Assembly: GCA_963767835.1 (NCBI GenBank)
Contig: CAVYFY010000001.1
Span: 372,001 to 436,000, forward strand
Direction: 5' to 3'
Length of the DNA stretch: 64,000 bases
Origin: SIAQ01 sp963767835
Lineage (GTDB): Bacteria; Planctomycetota; Planctomycetia; Gemmatales; Gemmataceae
Under the pieces are notes generated by a model. The model saw only the letters and a list, made by a program, of their open reading frames with translations, had not been told where the DNA came from and ran no database searches. Position 1 is the stretch's first letter, and the number at the start of each line of letters is the position of its first letter. Positions 40,368 through 49,088 of this stretch are shown piece after piece. A program made the translations under genes and the position numbers.

Positions 40368-40455
40368 GCCGATTCGATAAATGCCACGGCATGGATTCAG
40401 CGAGGCCGGTTTCGTTCGGGAGACGAAATCGGTCTCTCTCATTTGCTTACCGCTG

Positions 40456-42381
40456 TTACCGTCCCGATTCGCTCGGCGGCGGAATCATCGGCGCATTTGG
40501 CGGAATGCTGACCGGTGCCGGCATTGGAATCGCCGGCGTCGCCGAGTCGGGGACGCTCCCAGGCGGCGGAATGATCGGACCTGTGGGAGACGGCAGCGGC
40601 AGCGAGGTCGGCGCCGGCGTTGGTGCCAGCGGATCGACGGGCGGCGGCACCCGCGCCGGGCCGACCGGGGCGTTGCTTGTTCCCGGCCTTCGCGGCGCCT
40701 CGTCGCTGTAGATCCGCAGGCCCTCTTCACGCTGCACCGGCTCGCGCAAGCCGTCGGCGCGGATACGCGTCCGGAAGCGAATGTCGCCCGGCGCCAGCCC
40801 CTTCACCTGCACGCGGAAAATCTCTTCCGCCCGCGGCGCCAGCCGCGGCATCTTTTCGAAAACCACGTCGCGCCCCTCCTGCCGATAACGCAGCGTTGTC
40901 GTGCACTTGGCGGCCAGGAATTCGAGCTGATCGGGCAGGGTGCAAACGACCTCGATGTTGGTCTCCGCCTCCGTCCCCTTGTTGGCGACACGAATTTCAA
41001 AGGCGGTGTCCGCGCCGACTTCGATTGGGTCATCCAGGTGGACGACTTCGATCTCCAGCGACGGCAAGCCTTCAACGAGCGTGCGCACCTCCGCTTCGGT
41101 TTTCAGGCCGCGTGCGGATTTGGCATGGGCCGTTACCTGGTGCTCGCCGATCTTGGTCGGGACCAGATCGAGGACGAACTCCTTGCTTTGGCCGGGCGGC
41201 AATTCGCCGATCGTCCAGGAGACCAGCCGCATCGCCTCGTGATACCTGGCTCCCTGGGCCTGGTGCAGGCGGAAACCAGCCGGGATCACCTCGTTGACCT
41301 CGACATTGGCGGCCGACGCGCTGCCCGGGTTGGTCACCTTGAGCGTGTAGACGGCGTGGCGATAGAGGTAGCGCATCTTCGGGCCGGCCAGGGCGATGTC
41401 GAGCTTGGGCATCAGGATTTCGAAGCTGGCGGTGTCGTTGCTGGCGAGGTTGCCATCGGCACTGGCGACGATCGCGCAATTCTGCGGGCCGGTTCCCTTG
41501 GCGAGACAGGTGACCTGCAACGTGCGCGCTTCCTTCGGCGCGACATTGCCGACATCGATTTCGACCACTTTGCCGCGCGGATGTTCCAGACCTTCCGGAA
41601 GCACGACCTTCAACTTGACGCGTTCGGCGTCACCGTCGCCGGGATTGCTGACGACCACCTGGAACGTGACGTTTTCGCCGGCAACCGCTTTCGCCGGCGG
41701 CTGCATCTTGACGGCCAGCATCGGTTCGCGGATTTGCACCTGCTGGCCGGCGACCGCGGTGAATGTCACCGACGCCTGGCAGTTCATCGCCCCGCGCGAC
41801 TGGGCAAGGAGCGTGAGATCGATGCGGCGCGTCTGATCGGGTGCCAGCGTGCCGAGATTCCATATTAGCTCGTGGTCTTCATTGACACCTTTCGGCTCGC
41901 ACGCCTTCACGACGACCCCCTGGCCGAGCCGATGACGCACGATCACATTGTGTGCGGGGACGTTGGATGCATTGCGGACGAGAATCTGACAAGGCATGGG
42001 CTGATGAATGCGAGCGGCGGTTGGTCCGATCCATTCGATGCTGACGGCGGGCTGTTGCCGGGCAGTCGGGACGTTCGCGGATCGATCTTGCTGCTTGGCG
42101 GTGGAAGCAGCCGGCGCGACTGCGCCCGTTCTGAAAATCTGCGGCGTGGGCCCCGGCTGCAACGGTTCCGTCGCGATCGCGGGGATGACAGGCGTCGGCG
42201 CCGGCAGGACGGGAATCTCCGTCGCCTGGTCCGACACGACCTTCGGCGGCGTCATCAGTTCAGGCGGCAAGGGGAATGGCAGGTTCCCTTCCGGTTGGCC
42301 CCATACCGTCGGCCCCAGCAGTGCGGCCAGCAGCCCCGCTCCCGCCACGCCCAGCAATGTCCACACGTGAATTCGTTTCAT
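40456..42381 (-). CDS. Secreted DUF11 (conserved repeat) protein
   Basis: The 641-residue protein starts at ATG 42381 with GGAGGGG upstream. A signal peptide (about 4-28) is followed by a Pro-rich linker and about four DUF11-type Ig-like repeats. Each has a core such as VSNPGDGDAERVKLKVVLPEG, VTNPGSASAANVEVNEVIPAG or VANKGTEAETNIEVVCTLP. A Pro-rich tail ends the chain. These repeats occur in bacterial surface proteins; a cell-wall or envelope role is inferred. It has no close operon partner. Confidence 0.78.
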   Translation of the reverse strand: MKRIHVWTLLGVAGAGLLAALLGPTVWGQPEGNLPFPLPPELMTPPKVVSDQATEIPVLPAPTPVIPAIATEPLQPGPTPQIFRTGAVAPAASTAKQQDRSANVPTARQQPAVSIEWIGPTAARIHQPMPCQILVRNASNVPAHNVIVRHRLGQGVVVKACEPKGVNEDHELIWNLGTLAPDQTRRIDLTLLAQSRGAMNCQASVTFTAVAGQQVQIREPMLAVKMQPPAKAVAGENVTFQVVVSNPGDGDAERVKLKVVLPEGLEHPRGKVVEIDVGNVAPKEARTLQVTCLAKGTGPQNCAIVASADGNLASNDTASFEILMPKLDIALAGPKMRYLYRHAVYTLKVTNPGSASAANVEVNEVIPAGFRLHQAQGARYHEAMRLVSWTIGELPPGQSKEFVLDLVPTKIGEHQVTAHAKSARGLKTEAEVRTLVEGLPSLEIEVVHLDDPIEVGADTAFEIRVANKGTEAETNIEVVCTLPDQLEFLAAKCTTTLRYRQEGRDVVFEKMPRLAPRAEEIFRVQVKGLAPGDIRFRTRIRADGLREPVQREEGLRIYSDEAPRRPGTSNAPVGPARVPPPVDPLAPTPAPTSLPLPSPTGPIIPPPGSVPDSATPAIPMPAPVSIPPNAPMIPPPSESGR

Positions 42382-42698
42382 CGGTCCCCTCCATGAAGAC
42401 CATGGACGGCTCCTTCGTGGCCGAAGATCTTCTGGACTGCGCACCCGGGATTTGCAGCGATTAACGGCCACGGATATAACTTGACCGCTTAGAAATGCAA
42501 GGTCAGTTCTGTAGGTTTCTTGGCGAAGATGCGCAAAATCGGCCAGACCGCCCGTGTGCTTTGTCACAGCCTAGACGACAGGCCCGTAGTGCCGCCTTTA
42601 GGCGGAATTCCCGGCTAAAGCCGGTACTACGAGCCCGTCTACTAGACTAGGCGGAGACAAAGCATAAAGCGCTTAGTAGGGAGTCCCGGCTCGAAAGC
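42382..42698. other. Gap with a double hairpin and no gene
   Basis: The 317 bases upstream of the DUF11 gene and beyond the SUMF1 gene end hold a double hairpin at 42582-42635. The rest shows nothing I recognise. Confidence 0.6.
42582..42635. repeat. CGTAGT double-hairpin repeat, copy 1
   Basis: Outer arms CGTAGT (42585) and ACTACG (42631) enclose two GC hairpins, CCGCCTTTAGGCGG and CCGGCTAAAGCCGG. A similar plan (CGTAGT...ACTAC enclosing two GC hairpins) occurs at 63318-63373. Confidence 0.8.
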
Positions 42699-43532
42699 TC
42701 AGTCGGGATGAAAGCACAAGCGGAAACCGTAATAGTCGGCGCACATTTCAGGCACGTTCCCACGTCGATATGCCGAGCGGCAGTGATCCGGAATGTTGTA
42801 CCACGAACCGCCACGAATAACTCGGCATCCGCCCGCGTTCGGCCCTTGCGGATTAACCACGTCGTACTCTGGATAATCCCCGTACCAATCCTGACACCAC
42901 TGCCAGATGTTTCCGTGCATGTCATGTAAACCAAAAGCATTTGCTGGAAAGCCGCCTACCGGCGTCGGCTTGCGCCGACATTTGCCTTCTTTGCCGTTTC
43001 CGTAAGTACACGTACCGTCAAAATTGGCCTGATCGGTCGAGATCGTTTCACCGAAAAAAAACGGCGCCGTCGTTCTTGCCCGGCAAGCGTATTCCCACTC
43101 CGCTTCCGTGGGCAAGCGATATGGTTTACCGTCCTTTTCGCGCAGCTTGTTGATGAACTCCTGGCAGTCTTCCCAGGAAACGGTATCGACCGGCAGGTTC
43201 TTCTCCCCCGTGTATTGGCTGGGATTGGCGCCCATGATTTCCTTCCATTGCTTCTGCGTCACGGCGTAAACCCCCATGCAGAAGCCGCGGGTGAGCGTGA
43301 CCTGATGTTGAGCTTCGTCTTTTTGCCTCTTCGCCTCCTCCTTCGGACTGCCCATCATGAATGAACCAGGAGGAATCCAAACGAATTTCATCCCGATGGA
43401 ATTGGTTAAGTATACTGGCGAATGCTCCAATGGTTCCCGAAGCGGCCGCCGCACCGGGGCAAGCCCATCGGCGGCGCCATTGCTCAAAGCAACGAACACG
43501 GCAATCAACGTCATGCAGATGAGGCGTTTCAT
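42699..43532 (-). CDS. Secreted SUMF1-domain protein
   Basis: The 277-residue protein has an N-terminal signal (about 1-20) and a SUMF1/FGE-type domain: SIGMKFVWIPPGSFMMGSP, YAVTQKQWKEIMG, RLPTEAEWEYACRA, FGLHDMHGNIWQWCQDW, and RVIRGGSWYNIPDHCRSAYR...YGFRL. The single Cys in the RGGSW...CRSAYR region does not match the paired cysteines of formylglycine-generating enzymes, so an FGE activity is not supported. The start is ATG 43532. It is convergent to nothing and has no operon partner. Confidence 0.82.
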   Translation of the reverse strand: MKRLICMTLIAVFVALSNGAADGLAPVRRPLREPLEHSPVYLTNSIGMKFVWIPPGSFMMGSPKEEAKRQKDEAQHQVTLTRGFCMGVYAVTQKQWKEIMGANPSQYTGEKNLPVDTVSWEDCQEFINKLREKDGKPYRLPTEAEWEYACRARTTAPFFFGETISTDQANFDGTCTYGNGKEGKCRRKPTPVGGFPANAFGLHDMHGNIWQWCQDWYGDYPEYDVVNPQGPNAGGCRVIRGGSWYNIPDHCRSAYRRGNVPEMCADYYGFRLCFHPD

Positions 43533-43810
43533 GAGGAACCTCTCTGAAGATTATTCCGGTCGATGCCGGCCTCAAGGCCATGATTTCCATTCTACGAAAT
43601 CGGCACGTTTTTCTGAACGTTTCTTGACAGCCTTTGTCGCCGCCCGGAATTGACGGAGAGGCCGGGCCATTCGGGCGTTATTTTCACTACAAAAGAACGG
43701 ATATAATGGTAGACTAACGCATCAATCGCCGGGCTGAGGAAAGCTCGGAGCAGGCTCGCGCGGAGCGTGGGCATCATTGGACGATTTCTTGCAAAGAAAG
43801 GGAAGCAACC

Positions 43811-45736
43811 ATGACGCAAATCCTGCCCCAAATCAATGGCCCCGCGGACCTCCACAAGCTCACCGATGCGGAGTTGGCCCAGCTCGCCAAGGAAATCCGC
43901 GACGAACTGGTGCGCGTTCTCAGCATCCGCCCCGCCCATTTCGCCAGCAATCTCGGCGTCGTCGAGCTGTGCCTGGCCCTGCACCTGAGCTTCGATTTCT
44001 CCAAGGATCGGCTCATCTGGGATACCGGGCACCAGATTTATCCGCACAAGCTGGTCACCGGGCGCTTTAGCCGCTTCGCCACCATTCGCACCAAGGGCGG
44101 GCTGATGGGCTACCCCAATCCGGCCGAAAGCGATTTCGATCTGTTCATGACGGGGCACGCCGGCTGCTCGGTTTCCACTTCGCTCGGCCTGAAAGTCGGC
44201 GATGAGATGATGGGCCGGCACGACCGCCACAGCGTCGCCGTGCTCGGCGATGGCGCGCTGCCGTCGGGAATCGTCTTCGAGGCGCTCAACAACGCGGGCC
44301 ATCTGAAGCGGAAGATGCTGGTCATCCTCAACGACAATCAGATGTCGATCTGCCCGCGCGTCGGCGCGCTCGCCGCAACGCTCGACCGTGCCCGGCTCAC
44401 CAATTTCTATCGGGACTCCAAGAAGCAGGTCCGCAATCTCCTGTCGCAATTGCCGATCTTGGGTGGCATGGCCACGCACGCCTTCGACAACATGCGCGAC
44501 GCCGCCAAGGCCCTTCTCACCGGCGGCATGCTCTTCGAGGAACTTGGCTTCCACTACATCGGCCCGATCGACGGCCACGACCTGCCGACGCTGCGTCACT
44601 GGCTCGATTATGTGAAGGCATATCCCGGCCCAGTGCTCTTGCACGTCCTTACCGTAAAAGGCAAAGGGGTTCCGCAAGCAAGCGACGATCCGGTGACCTA
44701 TCACACGCCGCCCGTCTTCGAACAGGTCGGGCCGGACGGCAACATCCTCGCCCTCAAGAAAGGCGGCTCGAAAGCCTACACCGACGCCGTCAGCGCGACC
44801 ATCCATCAGCTCATGAACGAGGACCCGCGCGTGTCGGTCACCACCGCTGCCATGTGCCAGGGGAACAAGCTCGAAAAGGTGCGGAGCGATTACCCGCTAC
44901 GTTTCTTCGATGTCGGCATCTGCGAATCGCATGCGGTCGCCTTCGCCGCCGGCATGGCCAAGACCGGCGCCCGCCCGATCTGCAACATTTACTCCACCTT
45001 CCTGCAGCGTTCCTTCGATCAGATTTTCCAGGAGGTCGCCCTGCAAAATCTGCCCGTGGTCTTCACGCTCGACCGCTCCGGGCTGACCGGCCCCGATGGC
45101 CCAACCCATCATGGCTGCTTCGACATCGCCTATATGCGGCTCTTCCCGAACATGGTCGTGATGGCCCCCGGCGACGAGCTCGACATCGCCCCAATGCTGC
45201 GCTTCGCCGTCGCACACACCGCTCATCCGGTGTCGCTGCGCTATCCCAAGGCGAGCCTCGAAAAGGTCGAACGTGGCCTCGCACCGGTGGAACTGGGCCA
45301 GGCTGAGGTGCTCGAATGGGGCACGGACGCGATGATCCTGGTCTTCGGCAGCTTGATGCCCAATTGCGTCAAGGCAATGGAAAAGCTGCGTGCGGAGGGG
45401 ATGGAAGTCGGCGTCGTCAACGCGCGCTTCTGCAAGCCGCTCGATAAGGCCACGGTCCTGCGGGCCATCGAGGAAGCCAACGTCGTCGTCACCGTGGAGG
45501 AAGGCACGCTCGAAGGGGGCTTCGGCAGCGCCGTCCTGGAAGCCGCCAACAGCGCCGGGCTGGACGCGAGCAACGTCATCCGCCTGGGCATCCCCGACCG
45601 CTTCATCGAACACGCCGAGCGCGGTGAACTGCTCGCCGACCTGGGACTCGACGCCGACGGCATCGCCGGTGCCATTCGCCAGGCGTTGGAGAAGCGATCG
45701 GAGGCATTCGAGCACAAAGCGTTTGCGGAGAAGTGA
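43811..45736 (+). CDS. dxs: 1-deoxy-D-xylulose-5-phosphate synthase
   Basis: The 641-residue thiamin-diphosphate enzyme makes DXP from pyruvate and glyceraldehyde 3-phosphate for isoprenoid synthesis. Visible landmarks are DTGHQIYPHKL, the ThDP motif GDGALPSGIVFEALNNAG...NDNQMSI, and the second half with ICESHAVAFAAGMA (the catalytic Glu is in ESH, where most bacteria have EQH), IYSTFLQRSFDQ and DRSGLTGPDGPTHHG. Full length is as expected. The ATG at 43811 has AAAGGGAAG ahead. It is followed by an inverted repeat and then the SIMPL gene. Confidence 0.95.
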   Translation: MTQILPQINGPADLHKLTDAELAQLAKEIRDELVRVLSIRPAHFASNLGVVELCLALHLSFDFSKDRLIWDTGHQIYPHKLVTGRFSRFATIRTKGGLMGYPNPAESDFDLFMTGHAGCSVSTSLGLKVGDEMMGRHDRHSVAVLGDGALPSGIVFEALNNAGHLKRKMLVILNDNQMSICPRVGALAATLDRARLTNFYRDSKKQVRNLLSQLPILGGMATHAFDNMRDAAKALLTGGMLFEELGFHYIGPIDGHDLPTLRHWLDYVKAYPGPVLLHVLTVKGKGVPQASDDPVTYHTPPVFEQVGPDGNILALKKGGSKAYTDAVSATIHQLMNEDPRVSVTTAAMCQGNKLEKVRSDYPLRFFDVGICESHAVAFAAGMAKTGARPICNIYSTFLQRSFDQIFQEVALQNLPVVFTLDRSGLTGPDGPTHHGCFDIAYMRLFPNMVVMAPGDELDIAPMLRFAVAHTAHPVSLRYPKASLEKVERGLAPVELGQAEVLEWGTDAMILVFGSLMPNCVKAMEKLRAEGMEVGVVNARFCKPLDKATVLRAIEEANVVVTVEEGTLEGGFGSAVLEAANSAGLDASNVIRLGIPDRFIEHAERGELLADLGLDADGIAGAIRQALEKRSEAFEHKAFAEK

Positions 45737-45743
45737 TTCCTTG

Positions 45744-45827
45744 GGCGAGCCGAGCCGCGTAAGCGGCCGGTTGAAGCGCTGGGAACCGCGTGGCACAAAC
45801 CGGCTCCTTACGGAGCTCGGCTCGCCA
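45744..45827. repeat. GGCGAGCCGAGCC inverted repeat
   Basis: Arms 45744-45772 and 45798-45826 are reverse complements over about 29 bases with a few changes (GCGTAAGCGGCCGGTT facing AACCGGCTCC). It follows dxs by a few bases. It resembles the GAGCCGCGCACG family but is not identical. Confidence 0.75.
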
Positions 45828-45924
45828 AATAAAAAAATCCAAAATTCGCTTGCATTCTCCTTTCGCCATGTCAAAATCGGCGTTGGCTCCTCGACTGCAC
45901 CATCACCTTCATCGGAGAATGCGC

Positions 45925-46785
45925 ATGCGTATTTTCGCCTTCGCAACTGGGTTCCTCGCCGTGCTGATCGCATCGCCGTGCACGGCACAGGAACACAAGA
46001 GCGCCAACGGGACGATCACGACCACGGGGACCGCAACCGTTGACGTCCGGCCGGATACGGTTCGAGTCACGTTTGGCCATCAAATTCGCCTGACTACTTT
46101 GAAGGACGCCCGCTCCGAGAGTGATCGGCAAGCGCGCAAGATAAGCGATGCCCTGAAAGCCCTCAAAATTGATGGTCTGAAGGTTGCCACCACGACCAAC
46201 AGTGTCCAGGTTTTCCTGTCCAGCAATCCCGGCGGCGGGGCAGCGGCCGTTCCCGACATGCCGCTCGCGCCGTCCGGCTATCAGGTAACCACGTGGTTCT
46301 CCGTGACCGCGAAGGCAACCGAGATGGACAAGCTCCGTGAGCTTTCCAAACGCGTCAGCGATGCGGCGCTGGACAACGGCGCCAACCTCTCCGTCGGCAG
46401 CAGCCTGCTCCGGGATAATCTGTTTCTTGGCGGTGGCGGAGGACTTGGCGGCGGCATCGCTGCTCGAGCGCTGACGCGCGCTTTTTCCCCAGGCGTTGAG
46501 ATTTTTCGCGAAGACGTGACCGAGGCCGAACACAAGGCTCTCAAAGCAGCGGTCAAAAACGCTTTGGCGAAAGCCGAGGCCTTGGCCAGCGGGGCCAACA
46601 GGAAAATCCAGAAGATCGTGAGCGTCACCGATGATCTTGAACGCCCCGGTGTGCCGGATCGATCGAACCTCGACGATTTGATGTATTCACCCTTCTCGGG
46701 GTATTCGCGTCCAGAAACGCCGCAACCCCCGCGGACATCGGTGAGCGTGCGCGTGCGGATCACGTGCAGCATAGAAGACAAGTAA
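45925..46785 (+). CDS. Secreted SIMPL (DUF541) domain protein
   Basis: The 286-residue protein has a signal peptide, then NGTITTTGTATVDVRPDTVRVTFG, the usual DUF541 opening. Further segments are KARKISDALKALKI-like and YQVTTWFSVTAKATEMDKL, and the C-terminus is SVRVRITCSIED. I chose ATG 45925 because GGAG lies seven bases before it; the ATG at 45919 is the alternative. SIMPL proteins are periplasmic or outer-membrane proteins of unclear role. The last codon and stop lie inside an inverted repeat. Confidence 0.8.
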   Translation: MRIFAFATGFLAVLIASPCTAQEHKSANGTITTTGTATVDVRPDTVRVTFGHQIRLTTLKDARSESDRQARKISDALKALKIDGLKVATTTNSVQVFLSSNPGGGAAAVPDMPLAPSGYQVTTWFSVTAKATEMDKLRELSKRVSDAALDNGANLSVGSSLLRDNLFLGGGGGLGGGIAARALTRAFSPGVEIFREDVTEAEHKALKAAVKNALAKAEALASGANRKIQKIVSVTDDLERPGVPDRSNLDDLMYSPFSGYSRPETPQPPRTSVSVRVRITCSIEDK

Positions 46786-46878
46786 AAAGTAAACAGTAAA
46801 AAAAGTAGAAAGTAAGTAAGAAAAGGCAAAAACGCGTGTTGGATTGCTTTCTACTTTTTAACTTTTTACTTTTACTTG
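46780..46878. repeat. AGTAAAAAGTA inverted repeat spanning two gene ends
   Basis: The left arm (46780-46816) is made of AGTAAAAAGTAAACAGTA units and the right arm (46848-46878) is its reverse complement. Both convergent genes end inside the arms: the SIMPL stop at 46783-46785 and the bacterioferritin stop at 46872-46874. In each case the arm supplies a final AAG TAA. Confidence 0.85.
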
Positions 46879-47358
46879 TGTTCATCGTGTCCGCCCATCT
46901 GCTCGGTCAGATAATTTTGCAGTCCGACCGCGTCGATCAGGCCGAGCTGCGTTTCGAGCCAATCGACGTGCTCTTCCGATTCGACGAGGATGGGCTCCAG
47001 CAATTCACGGGTGCCGTTGTCTTTTAGCTTCGTGCACAATTCAATCGCTTCGTTATAGGTGTTGACGCCGTTCATTTCGAGCTTGAGATCGTTCTCGAAA
47101 CCCTCTTTGACGTCGGTGCCGACGCGGATGACGTCATAGCGGGCGATCTCCGGGACGCCTTCGAGAAAGAGGATGCGGTCGATGAGCTTCTCGGCGTGCT
47201 TCATCTCGCCCATCGATTCTTCGTAGTGCTTTCTTACCGAGAAGCTTGAAGCCCCAGTTCATGCACATCTTGGCCTGGCAGAAATACTGATTGATCGCGG
47301 TGAGTTCGATGGTGAGCGCGCGATTCAAGGCGTCGATGACCTGCGGATTGCCCTTCAT
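46872..47358 (-). pseudogene. bfr: Bacterioferritin, frameshifted
   Basis: The N-terminal part (ATG 47358, behind AGGAGC) reads MKGNPQVIDALNRALTIELT and INQYFCQAKMCMNWGF. The frame breaks at 47229, where one extra base must be skipped after LLGKK. It then continues HYEESMGEMKHAEKLIDRILFLEG and runs to GGHDEHK. The ferroxidase residues (Glu18, Glu51, His54 and later glutamates) and the heme Met52 (EMKHA) all appear across the two frames. The protein would be a normal roughly 160-residue iron-storage ferritin if the base were removed. A base-call error is likely. Confidence 0.85.
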
Positions 47359-47420
47359 GAATGCTCCTGATCGTAGTCGGTGGATCGGGTCAGATGCTGT
47401 TGTATGAGGTACCCCAGGCC

Positions 47421-47507
47421 CACGCAAAGCGTAAGCGCAAAGAAGGCGGGATTCCTGGCGCGAACCAATCGCTTGCTTGCTCTGCACTTCGCCTTTGCGT
47501 GAGCTTA
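47421..47507. repeat. CGCAAAGGCG-type inverted repeat, copy 2
   Basis: The left arm (47421-47442, CACGCAAAGCGTAAGCGCAAAG) and right arm (47487-47507, CTTCGCCTTTGCGTGAGCTTA) are partial reverse complements. The repeat lies between bacterioferritin and the Nramp gene and matches the 20148-20244 family. Confidence 0.7.
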
Positions 47508-47510
47508 GGT

Positions 47511-48950
47511 TCAACCGGCCGTGCCGACGATGACTTCCCAGGCCTCTTTGCACGCATCGGGTAACCCGTAGATGTCCAGAGCAGTGATGAGCACAGCGGA
47601 GGTCCAGCCGGCGATCAAGAGGAACCAGCCGATGCGGTGATCGCCCATCCATTTGCGCGAGCTGGCAAAGTGCAAAAGCGGGAACATCGCGAATGGCAAC
47701 TGCATCGCCAGCACGACCTGGCTGAGAACCAGCAAATCGGTCGCCTTGGCGTCAGGCCGCAGCCAGGTGATGGCGATGGCCGGCAGAATCGCCAGCGTGC
47801 GCGTGATCATGCGCCGCAGCCACGGCCGGATGCGCCAGTGCATGAATCCTTCCATGACGACCTGCCCGGCCAGCGTGCCGGTGATGGTGCTGCTCTGCCC
47901 GCTCGCCAACAGGGCGATGGCGAAAAGCGTGCTGGCGGCGGCCCCCAGCAGGGTCGCGAGCGTCAGGTGGCCGACCGTGATCCAGTCGGTCTTGTCATCG
48001 AACACGATCCCTTCGGGCAACTCGTTACTTTGCCTGCCGTGAAACACCACGGCTGCCAGCACGAGAATCGCCGCGTTGACAAGAAAGGCGATCGAGAGGG
48101 CCAGCACCGTGTCAATCGTGTTGAAACGGATCGCCCGCTTGACCCCGGCTTCATCGGGGTGCAGCTTGCGCGACTGCACGAGTGCCGAGTGCAGGTAAAG
48201 ATTGTGCGGCATCACCGTGGCGCCGACGATGCCGATGGCGATGACGATCATGCCTTTGTCGATAACGCCTTCATGGCGAAATCCCGGGGTCAGCAGCGCG
48301 TGCCCCATCTCCAGGAAATCGGGCCGCGTCGGCGCCTCGAAAAAAATCTCAATGAAGTAGCAAGCGCCGATCGTGCCGACGAGAACGAGAATGACCGCCT
48401 CGATGAAGCGCATGCCGAAACCCTGCATCGCCAGGAGCAAGAGGACATCGAAGGCTGTGATGACCACCGCCCAGTGCATCGGGATGGCCGGGAAGAGCAT
48501 GTTGATGGCGACGGCGCTGCCGACCACCTCGGCGAGGTCGCAGGCAGCGATGGCGATCTCGCAGAAGATCCAGTTGGGCCAGCGCGTCCAGGCGGGGTAA
48601 TAATCGCGGCACGCCTGGGCGAGATCCTTGTTGGTGACGATGCCCAGGCGGGCGGCAATCACTTGCATGATGACGGCCATGAAGCTGGCGGCCGCGACGA
48701 CCCAGAGCAGGTCATAGCGGTAAAGTGCGCCGCCTTTCAGATCGGTGCCCCAGTTGCCCGGGTCCATGTAACCGACGCTGACCAGGAACGCCGGCCCGGC
48801 GAACGCCTTCAGCGACCGCCAGAACCCCGCGGATGCCGGCGGCACCGGGACCGTCGAATGCAGGCCTTCCAGCGAGGTCGGCTGCGTGGTTTCCATCAGC
48901 GGCTCGGTGGTGGCGACCATGAGCGCATTCAAGTTAGGCTTGACTTCCAT
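47511..48950 (-). CDS. mntH: Nramp-family Mn2+/Fe2+ transporter (MntH-like)
   Basis: The 479-residue transporter has about eleven hydrophobic helices. The metal-site helix 1 carries YMDPGNWGTDLKGG (Asp63-Pro-Gly-Asn66) and helix 6 carries ATVMPHNLYLHSAL, the two signature sites for divalent-metal transport by Nramp proteins. The ATG at 48950 has ACGAGA upstream, and a possible DtxR-family operator lies directly before it (48956-48970). The family imports Mn2+ and sometimes Fe2+ with protons. It is next to bacterioferritin, which fits a metal-handling neighbourhood. Confidence 0.9.
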   Translation of the reverse strand: MEVKPNLNALMVATTEPLMETTQPTSLEGLHSTVPVPPASAGFWRSLKAFAGPAFLVSVGYMDPGNWGTDLKGGALYRYDLLWVVAAASFMAVIMQVIAARLGIVTNKDLAQACRDYYPAWTRWPNWIFCEIAIAACDLAEVVGSAVAINMLFPAIPMHWAVVITAFDVLLLLAMQGFGMRFIEAVILVLVGTIGACYFIEIFFEAPTRPDFLEMGHALLTPGFRHEGVIDKGMIVIAIGIVGATVMPHNLYLHSALVQSRKLHPDEAGVKRAIRFNTIDTVLALSIAFLVNAAILVLAAVVFHGRQSNELPEGIVFDDKTDWITVGHLTLATLLGAAASTLFAIALLASGQSSTITGTLAGQVVMEGFMHWRIRPWLRRMITRTLAILPAIAITWLRPDAKATDLLVLSQVVLAMQLPFAMFPLLHFASSRKWMGDHRIGWFLLIAGWTSAVLITALDIYGLPDACKEAWEVIVGTAG

Positions 48951-48955
48951 TCTCG

Positions 48956-48970
48956 TAAGCTATGCCTAAT
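48956..48970 (-). promoter_or_regulatory. Possible DtxR/MntR-type operator before the Nramp gene
   Basis: On the coding strand the sequence TTAGGCATAGCTTA lies between five and twenty bases upstream of the start codon. It resembles DtxR/MntR half-sites (TTAGGC), but only 8 of 14 positions are palindromic. A regulator has not been shown. Confidence 0.3.
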
Positions 48971-49088
48971 TGACCGCCGCGTCAATATCATTTCGCTGAA
49001 TGGGTGTGGTTGTCTGTGTGAAATGAATCGACACATCTCACTTATTCACAGTCGTTTAAGGCAATGTCATTCGTTTCACGCGGCAGGG

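Noticed and set aside
40381..41868. Plus-strand open frame of about 495 codons opposite the DUF11 gene.
   Set aside because: The DUF11 protein has a signal peptide and repeated domains; the antisense frame is Arg/Gly-rich without pattern.
43592..44806. Minus-strand open frame of about 404 codons opposite dxs.
   Set aside because: dxs on the plus strand is complete with cofactor motifs; the antisense frame has no recognisable domain.
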